Positions 1 to 8,900 of a DNA stretch of 16,788 nt are shown piece by piece (position 1 is the first letter of the stretch; every line of letters starts with the position of its first letter). The notes under the pieces are model-generated. The model did no database searches, was not told the DNA's origin, and saw only the letters and a program-made list of their open reading frames with translations. Both the position numbers and the translations under genes were made by a program. Source of the stretch: Flavobacteriales bacterium (GTDB lineage Bacteria; Bacteroidota; Bacteroidia; Flavobacteriales; TMED113); assembly GCA_002696965.1 (NCBI GenBank), contig NZUB01000005.1:1-16788 (forward strand), in the 5' to 3' direction.

Positions 1-2889
1 AATAATCTTTCTGTTGGTGAATATAATCTTTTAATAGAGTGCATTGATAACACAAGTCCTGTTTTTGGTTGTGAGCTAGATACAGTATTAGTAATAGAAT
101 CTCCACTTGAATTTACATATGATTTTACAGTCAATAATGTGTCCTGTTTTGTTGATGAAGATTCTAATGGAATTAATGACATTATTGATGGATTTATAGA
201 AATTAATTTAACAGGTGGAACATCTCCTTACTCTACAGTTTTAGGTTTAGCAGACGGTACTATTTTAGATACACAAATAGGTACTTCAGTTGTTTTTAAT
301 AACCTTGCTGTTGGAGATTATTACTTTTCCCCTTTAGATGCTAATGGTTGTTTGGTTTTTGAGCAAGAAGTTTTTTTTAGTGTCTCTGAACCTGAACCTT
401 TAGTTATTGATAGTTTTGTTATTTCAAATTATAATGATTTTGAAATCTCGTGTAATTTGGGTCAAGATGGTTTTGTAAATATAAATGTTTCTGGGGGTAC
501 TGAGCCTTATAGTTTTTTATGGTCAGATAACTCATCTAATCAAAACTTAACTAATGTTTCATCAGGCACATACTCTGTTATAGTAACAGACCAAAATGAT
601 TGTACTGTAGAATTAGATAATCTAGTGCTTAATGAACCTTCTTTAGTAAATTTTAGTGCTACAATTGATCCTGTTTCATGTAGTGGGGCCTCTGATGGAA
701 GTATATCAGTGGAAGTTTCAGGTGCAGTTGCTCCTTATGATTTTTTATGGCCTGAATTAAATGAAAATTCTTTATCTGTAGACAACCTCCCTTTAGGAGA
801 CTATACTTTGCAGGTAATTGATGCCAATGAGTGCATATATACTGAGGTGTTTAATGTATCTACTCCCAATCCAATTGTTATTTCGGATGTAATAACTAAT
901 ATTTCATGTTTTGAAGCTAGTGATGGTTCTATTGATATAAGTGTTTCTGGAGGAGTTCCACCCTATATTTATCAATGGTCAAATACAGAAAATATTGAAG
1001 ACTTATCAAATTTAGAACCTGGTGACTATGAAGTGATTGTTACAGACTCAGAAGGTTGTTTTGAAACTGCAATATATCAAATAATTGAACCAGGTTTATT
1101 AACGGCTACTGTATCAGTTAATGATGTCGCATGTTTTGGAGAGAACTCGGGTTCTGTGGCTACAAGTATTGAAGGAGGTACACCACCTTATAGTGAGTCG
1201 TGGAGTGGAGGTGCTAATCCTAACAATATGTTTGCAGGAACATATGAATTAACGATCACAGATTTAAATGGTTGTATATTTGTTTTATCAGATATTATTA
1301 TCAATCAACCAGCAACTCCATTACAATTAGGTGCTTTTATTACTGATGTGTTGCCATGTAATGGAGGATTAACTGGTATTATTGAACCATTTGCTCAAGG
1401 CGGAACAGAGCCTTATATTTTTACAATGGCAGGTAATAATAATTTTAATGGTTTAGGTGCTGATAACTATACTGTTTTTGTAGAAGATGGTAATGGTTGT
1501 TTAGTACAAGAAGTTTTTACAGTTGATGAACCTGCTCCGGTTTCTGCAAACCTTACTGTTACTGATGTGTCATGTTTTGGTTTTACTGACGGTCAGGCGA
1601 CAGCAGTTGCTCTAGGTGGTACTCCCCCATATAATATATCTTGGATAGATATTGAATCTGATCAATTTGTTGATAATACCAATCTTGCACCAGGTGAATA
1701 TAATTTATATATTGAAGATGCTCTTGGTTGTTCTTATAATGATTATTTTATTGTCAATGAACCCTTGAGTAATCAACTGGAAATTATATCCAATGATTCA
1801 CCAAGTTGTTTAAATCCTTTTAACATCAGTGTTGTGAGCGCAAATGGTGGCTCAGGATTTTGGTCTGGAATTGGTCCAGGTAGTGTATCTTTTTCGAATC
1901 CTAATGCCACTGAAACCACTGTGATAGTTACAGATTTTGGAACTTATCTTATTTCATACACAGATGGTTGTGGTGAGGAAGTTGATATCTATATTGAAAT
2001 GAGTAGTGTTGAACCTGAAGCTTCTGCGTCACCATCACTTGTGTATTGTGATTTTCAAACTACTTTAGAAGCTTCATCAGAAAGTAATCAGGGTTATTGG
2101 ACTTTGTTAGATGCACCAGATAATACAGAGGTGGATTTTGTAGATGGTGTTAATTCATTTAATACAGAAATTATTGCTAGTGGTATTAATTCAAGTGATG
2201 TTTGTTGTTATGGAGATTATTTATTCTCATTTACTTCTTGTGGCGCTGAAAGTTTTGTTTCTTTATCATTTGAAAAAGAAGCTCCAACTTTTGGTGTTTC
2301 TACATTCCAAGAATGTGTTTTAGATGGTCAAATATTTATATTAAATCCAATTTCGTTTACTGATGCTTTAATTAATCCTGGTGATTGGCAGTGTGGAACA
2401 TGTTTATATGATCTGAATAATAATGGTATTTGTGATGATAATGAATGGCAAGAAACAAATGATGTGATTATTACCTATGAAACACCACATGAAGTTGCAT
2501 ATACGGTTCCAGACTATGGTCTTTATGAGTTTAGATATTTTGTGTGTGATACTTTTTATCAGAAAATTGTTGGATTTTCATGTCCTTTAGAAATTCCAAA
2601 TGTATTTACACCTAATGGTGATTCTCAGAATGATGTTTTTTTAAGTAATGATTTAATTCCAGGTATTCATATAAATATTGATTTTTTAGTTTTCAACAGG
2701 GATGGTCAAATTGTTCATTCACAATCTAATTATGACTATCAGAACACATTATGGGATGGTACCACAAATGAATCAGACAACCAGGAGTTATCAGATGGTG
2801 TTTATTACTATGTATTAGAATTATTTAATACAGCTAGTCAAAGACAGGAGTATTATAGCGGATATGTGCATTTGTTTAGGGGTAGTTAG
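1..2889 (+). CDS. SprB-repeat surface protein with gliding-motility-associated (type B) T9SS C-terminal domain, 5' partial
   Basis: The frame is open from base 1 to a TAG at 2887-2889, so 962 residues are visible and the true start lies upstream; the in-frame GTG at 139 is an internal valine codon. The visible part starts with the tail of one repeat (ending near 126), then seven SprB-type repeats of about 75 residues (bases 127-1770). Each has an SC(F/N/S)G...DG start, a GG(T/V)xPY core, a (L/A)xxGxY turn, a (V/I)TDxxGC segment and a closing EP. Residues 590-860 look like further Ig-like beta segments with cysteines, plus one Ca-loop-like stretch (DLNNNGICDDNE, near 2416-2451). Residues 861-962 form a CHU_C domain: VFTPNGDSQND, FNRDGQ, LWDGT, DGVYYYVLE. 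Family knowledge: CHU_C directs export by T9SS, and SprB repeats occur in large motility adhesins. An adhesin role is inference; no catalytic domain is seen. Confidence 0.9.
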   Translation, partial: NNLSVGEYNLLIECIDNTSPVFGCELDTVLVIESPLEFTYDFTVNNVSCFVDEDSNGINDIIDGFIEINLTGGTSPYSTVLGLADGTILDTQIGTSVVFNNLAVGDYYFSPLDANGCLVFEQEVFFSVSEPEPLVIDSFVISNYNDFEISCNLGQDGFVNINVSGGTEPYSFLWSDNSSNQNLTNVSSGTYSVIVTDQNDCTVELDNLVLNEPSLVNFSATIDPVSCSGASDGSISVEVSGAVAPYDFLWPELNENSLSVDNLPLGDYTLQVIDANECIYTEVFNVSTPNPIVISDVITNISCFEASDGSIDISVSGGVPPYIYQWSNTENIEDLSNLEPGDYEVIVTDSEGCFETAIYQIIEPGLLTATVSVNDVACFGENSGSVATSIEGGTPPYSESWSGGANPNNMFAGTYELTITDLNGCIFVLSDIIINQPATPLQLGAFITDVLPCNGGLTGIIEPFAQGGTEPYIFTMAGNNNFNGLGADNYTVFVEDGNGCLVQEVFTVDEPAPVSANLTVTDVSCFGFTDGQATAVALGGTPPYNISWIDIESDQFVDNTNLAPGEYNLYIEDALGCSYNDYFIVNEPLSNQLEIISNDSPSCLNPFNISVVSANGGSGFWSGIGPGSVSFSNPNATETTVIVTDFGTYLISYTDGCGEEVDIYIEMSSVEPEASASPSLVYCDFQTTLEASSESNQGYWTLLDAPDNTEVDFVDGVNSFNTEIIASGINSSDVCCYGDYLFSFTSCGAESFVSLSFEKEAPTFGVSTFQECVLDGQIFILNPISFTDALINPGDWQCGTCLYDLNNNGICDDNEWQETNDVIITYETPHEVAYTVPDYGLYEFRYFVCDTFYQKIVGFSCPLEIPNVFTPNGDSQNDVFLSNDLIPGIHINIDFLVFNRDGQIVHSQSNYDYQNTLWDGTTNESDNQELSDGVYYYVLELFNTASQRQEYYSGYVHLFRGS
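127..1770 (+). repeat. Seven tandem SprB-type repeats (about 225 nt each)
   Basis: The Cys codon opening each repeat recurs near 142, 450, 678, 905, 1130, 1355 and 1571, a period close to 225 nt except for the longer first unit. The repeats are diverged at DNA level, so the array is old rather than freshly amplified. Repeat 6 has lost the usual tryptophan of the YxW position. Confidence 0.85.
2581..2886 (+). other. CHU_C / type B T9SS sorting domain
   Basis: The last 102 residues of the first gene carry the hallmark order: IPNVFTPNGD, a short variable strand, FNRDGQIV, LWDGT, LSDGVYYYVLEL and a final short strand. This is the gliding-motility-associated C-terminal domain family. Family members are often linked to a PorP/SprF-like outer-membrane partner; none lies in this window. 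Confidence 0.9.
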
Positions 2890-2915
2890 TTTAAAATTTA
2901 TAAAATATTATTAAT

Positions 2916-5900
2916 ATGAAGAAATTATTTTTTTTATTCATAATGGTAAGCTATTATGGTTTAGGTCAGTTAAATTGGCAAGAGGTAAATACAGGGGCGA
3001 GTACAAGTACAATTATTTCTGTAGGTAATATTTCTATTTGGGGAATGAGTGCCCCTACATTAAACGGTCAAGATCTTCCTGAAGGATCTTTAATAGGTGT
3101 GTTTTTTCTCAATGATGATGATGAATATGTTTGTGGTGGCGTTGAACCTTGGATAGGAGGCGATAATAATATTGCACTTACTGCTTGGGGAACTGAATCA
3201 GGACTTGATAATGGTTTTGCTGCAAATGAAGTATTTACCTTTTTTGTTAGGGTTTGTGATGGTCCTTGTTTTACTGATAGTGGGAATGATGGAAATGATG
3301 TTTATGTTGATTCTTTTGAGGTGGCAGATGGTACAGACTATATAGCTTTATCTCCTGTAATGGTTAGTCCAACATCTGATAATGATCAAATCGACACTGA
3401 GGTTTATACGGATGGTGGATTAGCTGGTTTACAATCTGCAGATTTTACAGAGTATGTAGACTTAGAAGAGTGTTCTTGTGCTGACGGTACTCCAACAGCA
3501 GTTGTTGCAGGAGTTGTTTGTCAAGTTATTGGAGGTTGTTCAGATCCGGGGGCATCAAATTATAGTGATTGTTATTTTGGTAGTTACTTTCCTACATTTT
3601 CGAATGAAATTTGTGAAGACTCAGAGGTTGTAGGTTGTACGTGTAATTTATCATATAACTACAATCCAGATGCAACCGAAGATGATGGTACTTGTGTTGT
3701 TATTTCAGGTGGTTGTGGAGATGCTACTGCTCTTAACTATTCTGGTGATATTTGTTCTACAGCTATTTTTCTCGCTAACGATTGTGTATTTGATTTGCCA
3801 GAGCCAGGGCCAATGGAATATGTAATAACTGATGCAAATATGACTGTTCAGGTTAGCAGCAATGTAATATTATTAAATGGAGAGCCAGCTCCATTAGGAT
3901 CAAAAATTGGTGCATATTATACTAATAATGAAGACGAACTTGTAAATGCAGGTTATGAAATAATAAATGGTGAGGATCAATATGCCATTGCAGTATGGGC
4001 ATCAGAATCAGGACTTGATAATGGTTTTGCTGCGGGCGAAGAAATTACGTGGGTTTTACAAGTGGGAAATGATTTTTTATTGGCAGATGCTGCAACAATG
4101 AATTCTGCTCCTCCTTTCTCAGAAACATTCGTTGCTAATGGATTTGGTCAAGTACTGTCCGTACAATTTTCGGGAGATGTAGTGATTGATGTTCCTGGTT
4201 GTACTGAAGAATCTGCATATAATTACAATTCTGCTGCTACTTTTGATGATGGTTCTTGTTATAGCTTAGATGATTTAGAATTTGATTTTACAATAACTGA
4301 TGCCAATATGACAATTCAGGTTGCTCAATCTGCTGTGACTTTTAATGGAATAGGTAATGAGCCTTCATGTGGTTCTTTGTTAGGAGGTTTTTATACAAAT
4401 CAAGATGGTCAGCTGCTATGTGGTGGATATCAAGTTTGGTGTGATGATTTTTCTAACAATCAATTAGCGATTGCTCTTTGGCAATCTGAAGCTGGAATGG
4501 ATAATGGATTTGATTCAGGAGAAGAGATAATATGGGTTTTGTCTGTTGGTGGACAAAATTTTATTGCTGAGAGTTCTACTATGAATCCCGCCCCTCCCTT
4601 TGAGAATACTTATACTGCAAATGGATTCGGACAATTACTCGTAGCTGAATTTTTTGGAGATATTTTAGGTTGCATAGATGCATCAGCATGTAATTATAAT
4701 TCGGATGCTACTATAGATGATAATAGTTGTGAGTATGATAGTTGTTTAGGTTGTATAGATGAATCAGCATGTAATTATAATTCAGAGGCTACTATAGATA
4801 ATAATAGTTGTATTTCTCCAATTATGTGGTATTATGATACAGATGGTGATACTTTGGGTGATGAATTGTATCCACTAGCGACGCTTGCTTGTGATTTGCC
4901 GGGAATTGGATATGTAGATAATAATGATGACCCATGTCCTGAAGACTTTGATAACATACCTGGTTGTACAGATGAAAATTCTGCCAATTATAATCCAGAT
5001 GCTTGTTTTGATGATGATTCATGTATATTGGTTGTAGAAGGTTGTACAGATGATACAGCATTAAACTTTAATCCTTTAGCGAATTCAGATGACGGTTCAT
5101 GTATTGCAATAGTTTTAGGCTGTACAGACCCAACTTCTTTTAATTATAATGTAGATGCTAATACAGATGATGGGTCATGTTGTACTATTGCTGGTTGTAC
5201 AGATGAAAATTCGATTAATTACGATCCTGATGCTTGTTTTGATAATAATAACTGTGTTGCAATAGTTTTAGGCTGTACAGATCCTCTTGCATTTAACTAT
5301 GATGAATATGCTAATACAAATGATGGTTCATGTGAGGCAGTAGTTTTAGGCTGTATAGATAATTTAGCGTGTAATTATAATGAAGAGGCTAATACAATAG
5401 ATGGTTCATGTATATATGCAGAAACTTATTATGATTGTAATGATGTTTGTTTAAATGATGAAGATAATGATGGAGTCTGTGATGAATTAGAAATTTTGGG
5501 ATGTACTGATAATACAGCTTTTAATTATGATTCATCTGCTACAGATGACGATGGATCTTGTGAACCAATAGTATTTGGCTGTATAGACCCATCTTCTTTT
5601 AATTATAATCCTTTAGCTAATACAGATGATGGATCTTGTTGTTATATAGAAGGTTGTACAGATGAAAATTCGATTAATTACAATCCAAATACTTGTTTTG
5701 ATGATGGTTCGTGTATTGCAATAGTTTTAGGTTGTACGGATCCTCTTGCATTTAACTATAATGAGAATGCTAATATAGATGATGGTTCATGTATACCATT
5801 TATATATGGTTGTATAGATGAATTAGCATGTAATTTTGATGCAAGTGCTAATACTGATGATGGTTCATGTTTAGGCCCAGATCAATTCTATGATTGCGAT

Positions 5901-8900
5901 GGAAATTGTTTAGAAGATATAGATGGTGATGGTGTTTGTGATCCACTAGAAGTAGGAGGTTGTACAGATGTTAATGCATTAAACTATAATCCAGAAGCCA
6001 CCGAAGATGGTATTTGTATTTTTACCGGTTGTTTAGATGCAAGCGCATGTAATTTTGACCCAAATGGTGTTTTTAATGAACCTGTCGATTGTGATTATGA
6101 ATCATGTGTGGGATGTACAAATTCGGCAGCATCAAATTATAATCCAAACGCAATTATAGATAATGGAAGTTGTATAATATATGACTGTACAGATGCTTCT
6201 GCTTGTAATTACAATCCAGATGCCACAGAAGATGATGGTTCTTGCGATTATTCATGTTTTGGTTGTACAGATGAAACCGCATATAATTATAATCCAGATG
6301 CTACAGAGGATGATGGTTCTTGTGAACCAGTAGTGTTAGGTTGTTTAGACATTATAGCATGTAATTATGATTCAACATTTAATACTAGTGATGGTTCTTG
6401 TGAATATCCAGTTGAAGGATTTGATTGTGATGGTAATCAATTAGCGTTAGATACTCCATGGGGAAATAATAGTGGATGTGCTTTTAATAATCATGTAGTT
6501 GGATTTTCATCTCCTTCTTTTAATTCGGGTGATTATATTGGTGTGTTTTATTTAGATGATAATGGTAGCCTTGTGTTTTCTCAAGGAGTTGAGTATACAG
6601 GTAGCAATTTCGCAATGACCATTTGTAGTGATGATGCAACTACTACTGAAAAAGATGGTTTTGATGTTGGTGAAAGTTTTTTCTGGCAGATTTGGCCCGC
6701 TGGTGAAGATTGTTCATATCCTATCAATGTTGAATACTCTGAAAATCAACCCTCATCAAGTTCTTTTGAAGTCGAAGGTGTTTCTGAAATTATTGCGTAT
6801 ACAGAATCTCCTCTTTCAGTTTCTGTTTTGGTCTCTGATGTTTCTTGTTTTGGTCATTTTGATGGTTTTGCTACTTTAGATATCACCGGAGGAATTCCTT
6901 TTGGTGATGATTCCTACATAATTGATGGACAATTAGATAATTTAAATGCAGGAAACTATTCTGTTACTATCACAGATTATAATGGTTGTCAGGAGATTGT
7001 TGAATTTATTATCTCTGAACCAGACCCGTTACAGCTATCTCTAAATGGATCTGATTATAATGGTTTTGGAGTCAGTTGTAATGGTGCATCAGATGGATGG
7101 ATTGATTTAGAAGTCACAGGAGGTACTGGTAATTATACATATAACTGGGATAATGGTTCAGAAACGCAAGACCTAGAAAATATCGGTGCTGGTACTTATA
7201 TAATTATAGTAACCGATGATAATGAATGTTCAGTAGCTTCAGAATTTGTGGTCTCGGAACCAGAAGATGAGTTGCAAATATCTGGATCAACATCTGATTA
7301 TAATGGTTTTGGAGTAAGTTGTAATGGTGCATCAGATGGATTTATAGATGTAACAGTCTCTGGTGGAGTAGGTAATTATACCTATTCATGGTCAAATGGT
7401 GCAACATCTCAAAACTTAAATAATTTAGAACCTGGCACATATGTATTGATAGTAATTGATGATAATGGCTGTTCTGCAGATTTATCCTTTGTAATTAATG
7501 AGCCAGATTTATTTTTAATTAATTTTGAAACTTCACCAGGAGAATATTCTAATTGTTCTTCAGGTTCGGCTAGTATTTTGGTAACAGGTGGGACAGCACC
7601 ATATCAGTATTTATGGTCTAATGGATCGATAGAATCAGAGATTACTGCTTTGTGTGGTGGTGAGTATTCTGTTACTGTAACAGATGGTAATGGATGTGTT
7701 GTTGAACAGGAAGTTACTGTAGATTATTTATCACCTGAGGGATGGGATATAAATGAAACAGATTTGTCACATATTATTAATATTCCATTAGATGCTGTTA
7801 TGCTACTTGATCAAGTAGATTTAACTCCTGGTGATTATATTGGTGTGTTTTTTGATAATGAAGATGGAACTCAAGCTTGTGGAGGTTATGCTATGTGGAT
7901 AGGTGAAACAACACAACTTATTGCTTATGGAAATGATGGTGTCAATAACGGGTTTGAAGATTTAGAGCAGTTTAAATGGAGAGTATGGGATAATGAAACG
8001 GAAACAGAAGCTCATGGGTTTGTAGTTTATGATGAAACCTACCCCAGCGAAAGATATTTTAGTAATGGCGGTGAAAGTGGTGTTTTAGCATCAGTATTCG
8101 CTACCTACCAAATGATTCCACTTAATGAAAATCCTTACACTGACTGGGATATTATATCTACTTATATTAATTCTGAAGAAGATGTGCAGTCAATGTTTGT
8201 ACCTATTCTAGAAGAACTGGTAATTATTAAAGATGCTAATGGTTTAGTTTATTGGCCAGATTGGGAGATTAACACATTGGTAAATTTAAATAATCATGAT
8301 GCATATGGTGTAAAAACATGGTCTCCTAATGAATTAATTGTGCAAGGAGATTTTATTCAACCAGAAGACATTGTTTTTGATTTATCAGGTTGGAACTATA
8401 TATCTTACCCAAGGTATCTTTCAATGTCTTTAGAAGATGCTTTATCATCTGTTTTAGGAAATATTAAATTACTTAAGGATGATTCAGGTAATGTGTATTG
8501 GCCTGAATTAAATATTAATACTGTTGAACAAATGAGTCCAGGTGAGGGTTATGTGTTAAAAGTTTTTGAAGATCAATCATTTTCTTATCCCTCAAATAGT
8601 GATGGCTCCTTTAATCTTAATGATTTAGTTGGTTGGAATAACTCAGGAAGAATTGGTTTAGATAGACCTTTGTATTACTCTGATTTTCAGAAAACTAACA
8701 ATAACATGACTATTGGTGTTCCACTGAATGTATGGAACAATTTTGATATTCAAAATGGTGATGAAATAGCAGCATTAGATACTGAAGGTAATATCTTTGG
8801 TGCTGCTGTTTTAAGTGAGTCTAATAATGTTTTAGTGGTTTGGGGTGATGATGAATTTTCTTTAGAAAAAGATGGTATGCTAAGTGGTGAAGAATTACTC

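Larger units (their letters stand above)
4668..6401 (+). repeat. Main array of cysteine modules (GCTDxxAxNYNP...DDGSC)
   Basis: Residues 585-1162 contain about 19 modules of 22-26 residues, a few lengthened by inserts. Each starts Gly-Cys-(Thr/Ile/Leu)-Asp, has Asn-Tyr-Asn near position 10 and ends Asp-Asp-Gly-Ser-Cys, followed by a short hydrophobic linker such as IAIVL or EPVVL. The first and last cysteines probably form one disulfide per module. I recognise the pattern as recurrent in marine Bacteroidota proteins but know no assigned function. Confidence 0.9.

Noticed and set aside
139..141. GTG as the start of the first surface-protein gene
   Set aside because: The frame stays open to base 1 and the upstream codons encode the end of another SprB-like repeat, so the gene continues off the window.
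2928..2935. Eight-T run in the signal-peptide codons of the second gene as a phase-variation switch
   Set aside because: Phe/Leu-rich signal peptides in AT-rich genomes often contain such runs, and eight bases alone is weak evidence.
4822..5061. Reverse-strand open frame of 79 codons
   Set aside because: It lies antisense inside the cysteine-module array, has His/Gln/Tyr-rich content expected from antisense of Asp/Asn codons, and has no domain.
4668..6401. A CRISPR-like or satellite array, suggested by the regular repeated motifs
   Set aside because: The repeats stay in one reading frame, vary mostly at the third codon position and encode a clear protein module; there are no constant repeats with unique spacers.
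6628..6879. Forward open frame of 83 codons in another frame of the second gene
   Set aside because: It is rich in Leu, Val and Phe as a frame-shifted reading of GTT/GAT codons, and is fully covered by the real gene.
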